Source of the DNA: Ascoidea asiatica
Taxonomy: Eukaryota > Ascomycota > Saccharomycetes > Ascoideales > Ascoideaceae
Assembly: GCA_001600695.1 (NCBI GenBank)
Contig: BCKQ01000001.1
Span: 2,322,722-2,386,721 of the forward strand
Reading direction: 5' to 3'
DNA: 64,000 bases
Part shown: in pieces, positions 1 through 10,960 of the stretch
Position numbering within the stretch: the first letter of the stretch is position 1
Layout of the letters: the number at the start of each line of letters is the position of its first letter
Program-made: the position numbers and the translations under genes
The notes under the pieces: generated by a model
Told to the model about the DNA's origin: nothing
What the model saw: only the letters and a program-made list of their open reading frames with translations
Databases searched by the model: none

Positions 1-1
1 T

Positions 2-160
2 GAAGCTCTTGAATTATTTGATAAATGTTGTGATAAATTTGTTGATTTTATTGATATGAAACTTCCACTTGATGATGCTCCAAGAGCTTATGAAATTTTC
101 AATAATCATAAAGCAAATAAAATTGTTTTTGATATGTCATTAAATGAGAAAATAATCTAA
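2..160 (+). CDS. Zinc-type (MDR) alcohol dehydrogenase, C-terminal end only
   Basis: Only the last 52 codons and a TAA stop lie in the window; the 5' part is cut off by the left edge. The visible residues include PLDDAPRAYEIFNNHKANKI, which resembles the C-terminal helix and last strand of medium-chain zinc-dependent alcohol or formaldehyde dehydrogenases (the P-L-D-D-A-P-x-A-Y-x-x-F pattern). These enzymes oxidise alcohols or thiol-aldehyde adducts with NAD(P). The zinc ligands and Rossmann motif are outside the window, so substrate and exact subfamily cannot be judged. The reading frame starts at base 2 and is open throughout. Confidence 0.6.
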   Translation, partial: EALELFDKCCDKFVDFIDMKLPLDDAPRAYEIFNNHKANKIVFDMSLNEKII

Positions 161-934
161 TTAAAATAATATTTCTGTTAATAGCCATAACCATAAATAT
201 ATTGAAACCCATTCTTTCCATAATTTCTGTAATTTCAATTATTTCTAATGAGAACGGTAGTATTCCTTTACTTTTTTCTAAATACATATGCATGTCCTAT
301 ATATTATCTTAGTGTCCATCATATTCCATACAAATGCACGTCCTAACCTTCACTCTAGAAGAAGAAACTTGGATATTCTTCATATTCTTCATATTCTTCA
401 TATTCTTCATATTCTCCATATTCCCCATGATAAATCAAATTACAAACTTCGACCACATTTACTCAAAACATTTATATTATGAAATTAATTGAATTGGTTT
501 CAATTCATCTTTTTTATGAATATTTTGAAAATAATATATGCGTTATCTAACGAGCTTTGGTCTTTGAAAATAATACCTACCTCAATCATCATGCCTCGCA
601 GATTTAAACCCAAATCAGAAAATTTCATTCCGAGTGATTTTTCAAAACTTACAAAACTTATCACTGCTTCTTGCAACCGATCTTTTTATCTAAAATTTTC
701 ATTTCCAATATTATTTTAAACTATTATCAACTTCATCTTCATCATTATTGACAAAATACCATATGAAATTAACGTTATAATTATCATTATCATGATTTCT
801 TTATTATAATTATTTTTGTCTTTGAAATCAAATGGCTTAAATTAATTTTGTTAAATTTTCAATTTTTAAAATAAACAGTAAATGTACTGTGTACCTTTGA
901 AACTCTAATATATTTTAGTTATAAAAATAAGTAA
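161..934. other. Intergenic spacer, dehydrogenase to OAC1
   Basis: AT-rich non-coding DNA. Two short open frames (288-482 and 489-719) show no recognisable protein; the first crosses a tandem repeat. The spacer should hold the 3' end of the dehydrogenase gene and the promoter of OAC1. I see no RNA gene. Confidence 0.6.
373..426 (+). repeat. Nine-base tandem repeat, ATATTCTTC x6
   Basis: Four exact copies of ATATTCTTC (373-408) are followed by two variants, ATATTCTCC and ATATTCCCC, ending at 426. It is a minisatellite-like tract in a non-coding spacer and probably varies in length between strains. Confidence 0.9.
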
Positions 935-1954
935 ATGAAAATGGAAGAATTACCAATCGTTAAGGTTACTACAAAATCAGCTTCTCAACAAGTTTCTTTT
1001 CTTGGAGGTTTTCTTGCCGGTGGTTTAGCAAGTTGTGGTGCTGTTACAATAACAAACCCAATTGAATTAGCAAAAACAAGAATGCAATTACAAGGTGAAT
1101 TAATTTCAAAAAATTCTTTAACTAATTCTCCTTATCGTAATCCTATACAAGCAATTTATTTAATCTTTAAACAAGAAGGTATTTATGGTATTCAAAAAGG
1201 TTTGTCTTGTTCTTATGTTTATCAAATGTGTTTAAATGGTTGTAGATTTGGTTTTTATGAACCTTTAAGAAAAATTGCAAATAATTATTATTATAGTAAT
1301 ACAACTACTAAAGCTAATATAGAATCAATTCAAAATATTCCAATAAATTTTGTTTGTGGTGGTTTAGCTGGGATGGCTGGTGCTGCAATTGGTTCTCCAT
1401 TTTATCTTGTTAAAACAAGAATGCAATCTTATACAAATTCCAAAATTAATATTGTTGGGCAACAATCTAATTATAGTAGTTTATCACAAGCTTTAATTCA
1501 AATTCATAAAAATGAAAATGGTATAAAAGGTTTATTTAGAGGTCTTGATGCTGCTGTTTTTAGAACTGGTATAGGTTCTGCAGTTCAATTATCTTCCTAT
1601 TATTTAATTAAAAATGAATCTTTAAAATTAAATTTAAGTCCATTTAAAAATTTAGATTTAAATTCTCCAATTTTACATTTATTTTCAAGTACAATTGCTG
1701 GAATTTTAGTAAGTACAATTATGAATCCATTAGATGTAATTTTAACTAGAATTTATAATCAAAAAGGTAATTTATATTCTGGCCCAATTGATTGTTTTAA
1801 AAAAACTATAAAATTTGAAGGATTTTTAGCTTTATATAAAGGTTTACCTGCTCAAATGTTTAGAATGGTTCCGCATACTATTCTTTGTTTGATATTTATG
1901 GAACAAACGATGAAAATAACTAAAAATATTGAACAAAAATTTATATATAACTAA
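935..1954 (+). CDS. OAC1: Mitochondrial oxaloacetate/sulfate carrier
   Basis: A 339-residue inner-membrane solute carrier, close in length to S. cerevisiae Oac1. It moves oxaloacetate (also sulfate and related anions) across the mitochondrial inner membrane. Three tandem carrier repeats are visible. Their signatures begin with PIELAKTRMQ at residue 42, PFYLVKTRMQ at 155 and PLDVILTRIYNQKG at 265. The second lacks the acidic residue and the third lacks the usual basic residue of P-x-[DE]-x-x-[KR]; as I remember it, Oac1 shows the same departures. The C-terminal segment PHTILCLIFMEQTMK also matches Oac1. Start: ATG at 935; a second ATG two codons later could serve equally. The gene stands alone, followed by a non-coding stretch. 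Confidence 0.93.
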   Translation: MKMEELPIVKVTTKSASQQVSFLGGFLAGGLASCGAVTITNPIELAKTRMQLQGELISKNSLTNSPYRNPIQAIYLIFKQEGIYGIQKGLSCSYVYQMCLNGCRFGFYEPLRKIANNYYYSNTTTKANIESIQNIPINFVCGGLAGMAGAAIGSPFYLVKTRMQSYTNSKINIVGQQSNYSSLSQALIQIHKNENGIKGLFRGLDAAVFRTGIGSAVQLSSYYLIKNESLKLNLSPFKNLDLNSPILHLFSSTIAGILVSTIMNPLDVILTRIYNQKGNLYSGPIDCFKKTIKFEGFLALYKGLPAQMFRMVPHTILCLIFMEQTMKITKNIEQKFIYN

Positions 1955-2189
1955 TATTTTAAACAACTTTATATAATTATAATTCCATATATAAACTCAA
2001 ATCAACCAAAAATCCTAAAAAAATTACCTTAGAATGCTTTAAAGAGTTTTCCATTTATTTCAGACTTCAATAAAATTGAAATAATTGAATTAAAATAATA
2101 TAAGCAAACAAAATCAACGAAATTTTACTTTAACAAATTCAATTTGTATTTTTTTCAATCTTGATATTATTGACAAAGACATAAAAGAA

Positions 2190-2810
2190 GTTATTTTCCT
2201 AATAATCCAACAAGCTCAGTTTCGAATTTTAGTAATATAAAATCTAATTTTATCAAAAATGATCATTATCAAGATAGTGAAAATTTAAATGAAAGTTCAA
2301 ATCAAATATGATATAAATATAAATTCTGGAAATTTTGATAGTAGAAAATCAAGCAATAATACTATCACTACCAGTTCTAAAACTTATCATCATGGAAAAT
2401 CAAGTTTTAATTTATTTCAAAATTCAACTGAAAATTTAATGAACCAAAGAGATCATAAACAGAAAAGTAAAAGATCTTAAATTAGGTATATTAATGAGAA
2501 TCATGTACAAGGTTATGATTATAGTTTTATTTTTTAAAGGTGAACCAAGTAACAAAATACTTCAAGAGAAAAAGGAAATCGAGGACTTAATTAATGAACA
2601 ATTAGATCTTAAATTAGAACTTGTCCATGATTTGAACTTTTCCTTTTCTTCAAGTCTTAATGCTAGCTCAATTTCAGGTAATATCAGTAATTTATTGTAA
2701 TATACAAGTGATATTTTTTTTTGTTACCAATACAGCAGTGAAGCAAAAGGTCAAATGGAAAGACTTTTCGATGAGAAACAACATATTAACCTTACTTGTC
2801 GTAATAATAT
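2190..2810 (+). pseudogene. Possible decayed coding fragment, frameshifted
   Basis: Between OAC1 and MRP17 a series of protein-like segments lies on the plus strand in changing frames. One Ser/Asn-rich segment ends at 2311. A second (2289-2480) continues in another frame. A third (about 2483-2700) contains the coiled-coil-like LQEKKEIEDLINEQLDLKLE. After a single TAA at 2698-2700 the same frame resumes and includes SSEAKGQMERLFDEKQHINL. This is what a gene with frameshifts and one stop would look like. I do not recognise the ancestor. Chance open frames in AT-rich DNA are a real alternative. No pair of good splice signals restores one frame. Confidence 0.3.
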
Positions 2811-2893
2811 AATATAATATATTATAACCTATTTACAAACAAACATACAAACAAAACTTGAAAATTTCAATTCAAAAACAAAATGGAATATTT

Positions 2894-3274
2894 TTAATTA
2901 GAAATATTTTGTTCTAAAGCAGCTTTTATTGAACTTTTTGCATTTAAACCATTATTTTCATGAACTCTAAAAATATTTGACCTTAAAACTCTTGGATCAG
3001 CTTTTAAAGCTCTTAAAATTTCATTTTGTACACCAACAGAAGAATCAAAAAGCATTAAAAATGGTGAACCTTGAAAATGAGTTTCTTGATCTTTTTTAAT
3101 AAATTTTGGTAATGGACTTGTACCCATTGAATATATATCTCTTACAACACCTCTATTATTTATTATCATTTTACCAATTGTAGTTGCAACTTCTTTTGCT
3201 TCACTTAAAGCTTTGGAACTTTCTTTATTAACACTACAACGTGCTACAGCTATAAGTTCATAAAGCATTTTCAA
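2894..3274 (-). CDS. MRP17: Mitochondrial small-subunit ribosomal protein bS6m
   Basis: A 126-residue protein of the bS6 family, part of the mitochondrial 37S ribosomal subunit; S. cerevisiae Mrp17 has 131 residues. Matching stretches include MLYELI at the start, TIGKMIINNRGVVRDI in the centre and FLMLFDSSVGVQNEILRALK before the C-terminal part. The first ATG is at 3274, but the third codon is also ATG (3268) and gives exactly the MLYELI start of the S. cerevisiae protein, so initiation at 3268 is likely. It is divergent from APL2 across a 484-bp spacer. Confidence 0.93.
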   Translation of the reverse strand: MKMLYELIAVARCSVNKESSKALSEAKEVATTIGKMIINNRGVVRDIYSMGTSPLPKFIKKDQETHFQGSPFLMLFDSSVGVQNEILRALKADPRVLRSNIFRVHENNGLNAKSSIKAALEQNISN

Positions 3275-3758
3275 TATAATAAATCTGATATAGTATAATT
3301 AAAGATGAAACAGTATAATGAATAATGAATAATAGATAATAAAGTAATAATAATAATAATAATAATAATAAGATGGTAATAATAATATATTCAACTGTAT
3401 CGTAGAAAACTTATCAACTGGTTTTTTTTTCTTAGATCAAGTAATACGTGCACGTGATGATATTATTGTCTACTGCAGTGCTACAGTCCGCTGGTCTGTA
3501 AGTTAATGATTGTCAAATTACTGCAATAATGTTATTGACAATTGTTACTTTTCAGATCAATTGAAAACACATTTTTATTTTGCTGTATTTTATCAAAATT
3601 CAATACAAAATTCAAATATTATTTATTAATTATTAATTATTAATTATATATAAGTTTATCATATATCAATTTATTTTATGATTGATTGATTTTAAATTGA
3701 ATTAATCTATTTGCTATTTAAAAAGGTATTTAATTTTAATAAATTTAAATTTTGAAAA
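3275..3758. promoter_or_regulatory. Divergent promoter region, MRP17 / APL2
   Basis: A 484-bp spacer between divergent genes. It holds a (TAA)n tract at about 3345-3373 and a CACGTG E-box at 3451-3456 in the context CACGTGAT, which on the other strand is ATCACGTG, the form preferred by Cbf1-type bHLH factors. The sequence next to APL2 is A/T only and probably 5' UTR. Confidence 0.6.
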
Positions 3759-5988
3759 ATGTCGTTAGAAAAAAGAATAAGAGCTATGTTTCAAACTCCA
3801 ACAAAAGGAGAAAGTTTTGAATTTAGAACAGCATTAGTATCGCAATATCCAGAAGAAAGAAAAGAAGGTATTAAAAGAGTTATAAAAGCAATGACAGTTG
3901 GTAAAGATGTTAGTGCCTTATTTCCAGATGTTTTAAAAAATATTGCTACAAGAGATCTTGAACAAAAAAAATTAGTTTATCTTTATTTAATGAATTATGC
4001 AAAAACTCATCCAGAACTTTGTATATTAGCTGTTAATACATTTGTTCAAGATACAGAAGATCCAAATCCATTAGTTAGAGCATTAGCTATAAGAACTATG
4101 GGATGTATAAGAGTTGATAAAATTGTTGATTATATTCATATACCTTTAACAAGAACTTTAAAAGATGATAATCCATATGTTAGAAAAACAGCAGCAATTT
4201 GTGTTGCAAAATTATATGATTTAAATTCTCAAATTTGTATAGAAGAAGGATTTTTAAAAATTTTACAAAATTTAATTAATGATTCAAATCCAATGGTTGT
4301 TGCAAATGCAATTAGTGCATTAATTGAAATTGATGATATTAATCCAAATGAAAATGCACTTTTAATTAATTCGATAACTTTAAAAAAATTATTAATGGCA
4401 TTAAATGAATGTACAGAATGGGGTAGAATAACATTATTAACAGCATTATCAAATTATGAATCAAATTCATCAATTGAAGCATCACATATTATTGAAAGAG
4501 TTATACCACAATTACAACATGCCAATCCAGCAGTTGTATTATCATCAATTAAAACAATTTTACAACATATTAATAATATTGAACAAGAAATTTATAAAAC
4601 CAATATTTTTAATAAATTATCATCACCATTAATTTCATTAATTTCAAATAATCCAGAAATTCAATTTGTTTCATTAAGAAATATTAGAATAATTTTAGAA
4701 AAATATCCAAATTTATTATCAAAAGAATTAAGAATATTTTATTGTAAATATAATGATCCATTATATTTAAAACTTGAAAAATTAGAAATTATGGTAAGAA
4801 TTTCAAATTTACAAAATTATAGAATTTTATTATCAGAATTAAAAGAATATTCAATGGAAATTGATAATGAATTTGTTAAAAGAAGTATAAAAGCTATAAG
4901 TCAAGTTGCAGTTAAATTAGGAGAAATTCCTGCAATGAAATCAATTGAAATTTTAATTGAATTATTTAGAGAACGTTCAACATTTGTAATTAATGATATT
5001 GTTATTGGATTAAGAGATATTTTAAGAAGATTTCCAAATAATAAAAAATTTTTAGATCTTATAATTCCATTATATTTTGATAGTCAAGAAGATTTATCAA
5101 CATCAGAATCAATTTCAAGTTTTATTTGGGTACTTGGACAATATCCTAAGAGATTTAATAATTTAGAAAAAATTTTAAAAAAATATTGTGATAATCGTAA
5201 TTATAATCTTGATAATAATAATAATAATATAAGAGGAGGAAACGATGGTGAAGAAGAAGATGAAGAAGAAGAAGAATTTAATTTTATTGAAGAAGATTAT
5301 CAAGTTCAATTACAATTATTAACAACAATTGTTAGAATTAATATTTTAAAACCAAGTAAAAATTTACAAAAATATTTACAAAATATTTTAACAATTGCAA
5401 CTAAAAAAAGTGATAATGCAGATATTAGAGATAGAGCATTTATTTATTGGAGATTATTATCAAGTTCAAATAATGAAGAATTAAAAGAAATAATTTTAAA
5501 ACCATTACCAATAATTAATTCAATAATACCAAAATTTTCAAAAGAATTAACAGATGAATTAATTAAAGAATTATCAACATTATCATCAGTTTATCATGAA
5601 CCTTCATCTAAATTTCATTTAAATGGTGGAAATGGTAGTAATAGCAATAATATTAATAATAAAAGTATTAATGAATTAGAAGAAATTGGTAAGAAAGAAA
5701 TTATCAATAAAGTTCAAGCAGAAAATTTACTTAATTTTGATGATGATGATGATGAAGATGAAAATAATGGATTTACAAATTCTTCATCTAATGGATTAAG
5801 TGAATTAAATGATTTATTTGGAATTAATAATAATGGTAATAATGGATCTAATGTAAATCATCAAGGTCAAAGATCACAAAATTTAAATAGTAATATTTTA
5901 GATTTATTTAATAATCCTAAACCAATATCATCATCAGTATCTAATATAAATTCAGGTATGAATAATTTGAATCTAAATTCAAATTTAA

Positions 5989-6043
<55 letters not shown>

Positions 6044-6086
6044 GAATATAGGAAAACCAAATGATGATTTACTTGGATTATTTTGA
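3759..6086 (+). CDS. APL2: Beta subunit of clathrin adaptor AP-1
   Basis: A 775-residue beta-adaptin (S. cerevisiae Apl2 is about 726). AP-1 links clathrin to membrane cargo at the trans-Golgi and endosomes. The N-terminal trunk of HEAT-like helices is highly conserved, for example LFPDVLKNIATRDLEQKKLV and HPELCILAVNTF within the first 110 residues. The hinge carries a clathrin box, LLNFD at 657-661, directly followed by an Asp run. An acidic, Asn-rich insertion sits around residues 485-510, and a long poly-Asn tract encoded by (AAT)n lies near the C-terminus, which ends DDLLGLF. The close match of the first 180 residues to Apl2 favours AP-1 over the AP-2 subunit Apl1. Confidence 0.92.
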
Positions 6087-6462
6087 ATAAGCTAATATTT
6101 AGTAGTTAATAGATAATAGGTAATAGTTAATAGTTAATAGTTTATAGAAAGTAATCTTAAAGGAGTATTATTATTTTGTATTGTATTATTGATAGTATTG
6201 TATTGTTGATAATAGCCGTTAGTGAAGTTATTCTCATTTCTTTAACGTTACTGTTTTCACTCAAACGGAATCATTCAAGTGAAAAAAGTGAAAAAAGTGA
6301 AAAAAGTGAAAAACTTTCTTTGATTCAATTTTCATTCTTCAACCTTCAATTAATCATTTATCATCTATTCATATTCACTATCAATCAACTACCACTCAAT
6401 CACCAATTTCATCATTATCACCTTCCTAATAGTTTCCTTTATTTACAACTTCTTCTTTCTCA
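6087..6462. other. Spacer between APL2 and the GC-rich small gene
   Basis: 376 bp of AT-rich DNA. A short tandem repeat of GTGAAAAAA (about four copies) lies at 6279-6313. The last 150 bp are rich in C and T, as in a 5' leader. I see no gene. Confidence 0.6.
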
Positions 6463-6909
6463 ATGTCAAATATTCTCAAAATCTTCAATCCTCCAAAAGC
6501 AAGAGATTTGACCGACGAAGAACTCAGCGGCTGTTTGCCCTGCGAGGTGATGGGCTCCTTCACCGGGCTAGCTGCCGGGCTCTATTTTGCCTCTGGGCGG
6601 GTCTTCGGAAGTGGTGTTTCTGGTGCTGCTGGTAGTGGTGCTGGTGCTGATGCTGCTTCGGCTGCCAAACCATCTCCTTCAGCTGCTTCCCCACTTTCAT
6701 CCCCTTCTTCCTCTTCACATGCTTCCTCTTCTTCTGCTTCTTCTGCTGTTGTCAATCCTCGCTGGTGGAAATTCGCTGTCCGCGGTGCCGGTGCTGCTTT
6801 TGCTGTTTTTGTTGTTCATCGAGCTGCTCAGGGCTGGCTTGGGAACATTTTCCGAGCCTCTGCCAGAACCAGCGCCACTTCAACCACCTCCACCTCCAGA
6901 GCCAAGTGA
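6463..6909 (+). CDS. Small CxxC membrane protein, DUF4536-like; GC-rich gene
   Basis: A 148-residue protein with two likely membrane segments. The first begins with the signature CLPCEVMGSFTGLAAGLYFA (from about residue 24); the second is around KFAVRGAGAAFAVFVVHRAA (from about residue 103). Between them lies a low-complexity Ala/Ser/Pro/Gly linker. The C-x-x-C-x-V-M-G start of the first segment resembles fungal proteins of the DUF4536 family, related to the mitochondrial respiratory-assembly protein TMEM261/DMAC1; that assignment is inferred. The gene is strikingly GC-richer than its neighbours and uses GCC, GGG and CTC codons they avoid. The frame ends at TGA inside AAGTGAGT, which looks like a splice donor, so a 3' intron is conceivable. 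The start is the first ATG in frame. Confidence 0.6.
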   Translation: MSNILKIFNPPKARDLTDEELSGCLPCEVMGSFTGLAAGLYFASGRVFGSGVSGAAGSGAGADAASAAKPSPSAASPLSSPSSSSHASSSSASSAVVNPRWWKFAVRGAGAAFAVFVVHRAAQGWLGNIFRASARTSATSTTSTSRAK

Positions 6910-7065
6910 GTCTTCCCTTCCCCATTCACTTACTTCCATTCACTTACTTCCGTTCTTCTTGTTATCTTCCCCTTCTTACTCACCCACTAATTAACTACTA
7001 AATAACTACTAAATAACTAATACACAGCTAATTCATAATTAATATAAGTACAAAGCCAATTCATC

Positions 7066-8472
7066 ATGGATTTAGGTCTTGAAAGAGTTCTTCTTCTACT
7101 TCAAAAACTTGGAAATCCACATCTTTCAAATTATTACACAATTCACATTGCTGGTACAAATGGTAAAGGTTCTGTTTGTTCATATCTTTCTTCAATATTA
7201 TCAAATTCAAATTTTAATGTTGGTAAATTTACTTCTCCTCATATTATAAATAAATTTGATTCAATTTCAATTAATAATAAACCAATTTCAAAATTAATTT
7301 TTGATAAATTTAATGAAAAAGTTATAAATTATAATATTAAATATAATATAAATGCAACTAATTTTGAAATTTTAACAATAACTGCTTTTGAAATTTTTAA
7401 AGAATTTAAAATAAATTTTGCAATTTTAGAAGTTGGTTTAGGTGGTAAATTAGATTCAACTAATGTTATTCCATCTTGTTTTATTCAAAATAATAATTTA
7501 AATCAATTTAAAATTAATTCAAATGGTGTAATTTTAACTGGTATAACTAAAATTAGTTTAGATCATCAAAATATCTTAGGTAATACTTTATCTGAAATTG
7601 CAATTCAAAAAGCTGGAATTATTAAAAAAAATGTTCCATGTGTAATTGATGGTTCAAATCATAATTCTGTTATTTTAAAAGTTAATGAAATTGCAAAGAA
7701 TTTTAATTCAACTCTTTATAAAACTAGTAACTTTAAAAATAATTCAATTATTAATACAACCCATTTTGGTGATTTTTCTTTAAATATTTCTCCATTATTA
7801 GGTTCTTATCAATATCAAAATCTTTCAATTTCTTTAAAATTAATTGATTTATTATATCCATATTTAGATATTATAAATTTAAATAAAAATAGTTTAAATA
7901 GAAATTCAATTTTAAAAGGTATAAAATCTGTTAAATGGCCTGCAAGATTACAATTCTTAAATTTAAATTATTCAAATTCAAAAAATCCTTTAAAAGTTTT
8001 AATAGATGGTGCTCATAATGGTTCTGCTTCAATTGAATTAGCTAATTTCTTAAATTCTTATTATGAAGATAATAATCAAAATCTTAAAAGAAAACCATTA
8101 ACTTTTATAATTTCAATCACTGATTCAAAAGATTTATCTCCTTTATTATTACCTTTATTTCAAAATTCTTCTCCTGATGATAGAATTATTTTAACTAAAT
8201 TTGATTACAAAAATTCAGTTGAAGATATGCCATGGATTAAATCTTATAATACTGATATTTTAAAATTAAAAATTAATGAAATGATTAATAAAAATATTAA
8301 TAAAAATATTAATATTCAAATTGAAAATAATATTGAAACTTTATTAAATGAAAAAATTAATCCAATGATTGATAAAAATATTATAATTTGTGGTAGTTTA
8401 TATCTTGCTTCAGAAATTTTAAAAATTCATTTAAAATATTCTGGTCAAAATGGTTATAAAGATATTTATTAA
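7066..8472 (+). CDS. FOL3: Dihydrofolate synthase
   Basis: A 468-residue Mur-ligase-type enzyme that joins dihydropteroate and glutamate to form dihydrofolate. The ATP-binding loop is GTNGKGS at residues 30-36. EVGLGGKLDSTN (about 122-133) and TKISLDHQNILGNTLSE (about 161-177) are family signatures. The C-terminal ligase domain carries LIDGAHNGSASIELA. It matches S. cerevisiae Fol3 along its length, including the N-terminus (LGLERV against LGLSRI) and CGSLYLASEILKIH near the end. The folylpolyglutamate synthase Met7 is longer and starts differently, so Fol3 is the better call. The ATG at 7066 gives the expected start. It lies 156 bp downstream of the GC-rich small gene, on the same strand. 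Confidence 0.93.
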   Translation: MDLGLERVLLLLQKLGNPHLSNYYTIHIAGTNGKGSVCSYLSSILSNSNFNVGKFTSPHIINKFDSISINNKPISKLIFDKFNEKVINYNIKYNINATNFEILTITAFEIFKEFKINFAILEVGLGGKLDSTNVIPSCFIQNNNLNQFKINSNGVILTGITKISLDHQNILGNTLSEIAIQKAGIIKKNVPCVIDGSNHNSVILKVNEIAKNFNSTLYKTSNFKNNSIINTTHFGDFSLNISPLLGSYQYQNLSISLKLIDLLYPYLDIINLNKNSLNRNSILKGIKSVKWPARLQFLNLNYSNSKNPLKVLIDGAHNGSASIELANFLNSYYEDNNQNLKRKPLTFIISITDSKDLSPLLLPLFQNSSPDDRIILTKFDYKNSVEDMPWIKSYNTDILKLKINEMINKNINKNINIQIENNIETLLNEKINPMIDKNIIICGSLYLASEILKIHLKYSGQNGYKDIY

Positions 8473-8510
8473 TAAATTTAATCAAATATATTGTATATAC
8501 TAATATATTT

Positions 8511-10924
8511 TTATCTTCTAGATAATCGAGGATCCATAACTTTTGTAGATCTTATAGCTCCCCATGTTTTATTTGTTTTCTCAACTTTTAAAATATTTAA
8601 TGAATTTAATGAATTTAAAGAATTTAATGAATTTAACGTTAATTTATTCTCTTCATTCACTCCTTCATCTTCTAATTTTCTTCTTATTAAATTATCTTCT
8701 ATTCCAATTTCATCCATTATATCTTCTAATCCTACAAAAAGTTTCTTTACTTGTCTTCCATCCTTATCGTTCTTCCTATCTATATCACTACCATTATCAT
8801 CATTATCATTATCAGAATCCTCATCAGAATCTCTACTTCTTTTTCTATTTATAACATTACTATTATTATCAATTTTAGATTTTTCATTTTTTTCTATAAT
8901 AGATTTTAAAAATCCTAAAGCTGAATTATCTGTTTCTGTTAATTTATTTTGTAATAAAAATGCTGATGATGATGATGATGATGGTGAAGCTACGGATGAT
9001 GGCGAAGTTATTGATGTTGATGAAGTAACTGATGATACTGATTTTATATCTGATCTTGCTTTAATTTCAGAATTAACATTGAAATTATTTCCATGTCGTA
9101 ATAATGGTGATCCAAGATTATGTAAATTTGAATTTATTATCTTATTTTTACTTATATTTTGACTTAGATTTTGATTTTGATTTTGATATTTCATTCTATT
9201 TCCATTAATTTTATTTTCTAAAAAATCAATATGTTCAAAAAATGATGGTGAAAATAATTCATTTCCGCCATTTGATAATAAAATTCTTTTTGCATCTTCA
9301 TTTAATTTTTTTGATAATTTAAAATTATAACCATTATCTTTATCATTAAGTAAATAAATATATTTATGATAAATTATTAATTTATCAAGATTTCCAGAAA
9401 TAAACATTGTTTTAAAAGATCTTAAACCTCTTTCTGTATTACCTGCTAATCTTTTTTTATTTCTTTGAAAAAAAATCCCAATTTCAGATTCATTTATATT
9501 GTTTATAAATTTAAAACATCTTAAATTATCTGACCAAAAAAAATCTTTTGAATTTATTGAAAATGATTGCATTTGTAAAAAAAGATAATGTTCTTGTCTT
9601 AACTGATTTGAAAATTAAAATTTGTTAATAAAAATTGTAATTAAGTTGAAAAAAAAATAGAAAAAAAAAAAAAAAAGGCAATCAATCAATATATGATACT
9701 TACAACTTCAAATCTATCATTAAGATTTGAATGAATTCCATTTCTCATTTTTGGGAATTTTTTTAAAAAAATTGAACTTAATAATTCAGTTTTAAAACCT
9801 AATTTTTCAAAATTAAATATAGTTTTTTTAAAAGAATCAAAATTTTTAATTATTAATTTAATTAAATATTCTTCTTTATCTGGTGACCATTTATCTGGTG
9901 GTCCTAAATCATAACGTATATTTTGAAATTGATTATTATTACTACTTTGATGAAGATTTTGATAAGGAGGTTGATTAAGAGGTTGATTAAGAGGTTGATT
10001 AAAAGGTTGATTAAGAGGTTGATGAAGAGGTTGATTAATATTTGAATCACGTAGTTCATTATTATTAGTATTACTGATATTATTGAGGTTAATATTTTTA
10101 TCAATTGGATAATTAAGTAATTTATAAGATAAAATATTTTGAATTGAATTTAAAGATAAATTTAAATTTTTATTATTTACATTTGGTAAATTTAAATAAA
10201 TAAAAGAATGATAAATTAAAATATGATCTAAAGAAAATGGAGTAAATAATTGTTTTACTGAATTTTTACCAATTTGTTTACCTTTAGTTTGTTGTGGTAT
10301 TAAATTATAGTATTTTGAGAAAAAATTATTTAAATTATAATCGAAATTTTTATCATCTAAATTATTATTAGTATTTAAAAATTGAAAAGATCTTTTTGAA
10401 TTTGACCATTCAAATTTAATTTTATTTAAATTATTATTTAAATTATTTTTTAAATATAAATTATAAAAAAATAACCACATTTCATGTAATGAAGTTATAA
10501 CTAATAATTTATCTTTTAATAAACTTCTTTTATTATTTGTTTTATAATTTGAATAATTATAAAATTGATCTAATAAATATAAATTTGCTTTATTAATTGT
10601 TTTTAAATTAATTAAATCAATTTTAAAAAAATTAAAATGTTTTATTAATAAATTTATTAATAATAAATTTTCATTAATTGACCAAATATTTTTAATATTA
10701 TTTAATTTTTTATTTGGTAAATAGAATTTTATTTGATTATTATCATCATTGTTGATGTTATGATTGATATTGTTATTATTATTATTATTATTTGAAATTG
10801 AAGATAATATTGAAGCAGGAGATATATTTTTTGAAGAAACTGCAGAAGCTGCTGCTAATATTTGAAAAATTAAATTTGATTTATCAGGATCATTATCATT
10901 ATCATTATCATTACCTTTATTATC

Positions 10925-10960
<36 letters not shown>

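Noticed and set aside
489-719. 76-codon open frame after the partial dehydrogenase
   Set aside because: Composition is random-like with no family motif, and flanking frames look the same.
6900-7080. A splice from AAGTGAGT in the small CxxC gene to an AG just before FOL3 would fuse the two frames
   Set aside because: The join is in frame by a one-in-three chance, no good branch site supports it, and FOL3 has its own well-matched ATG start.
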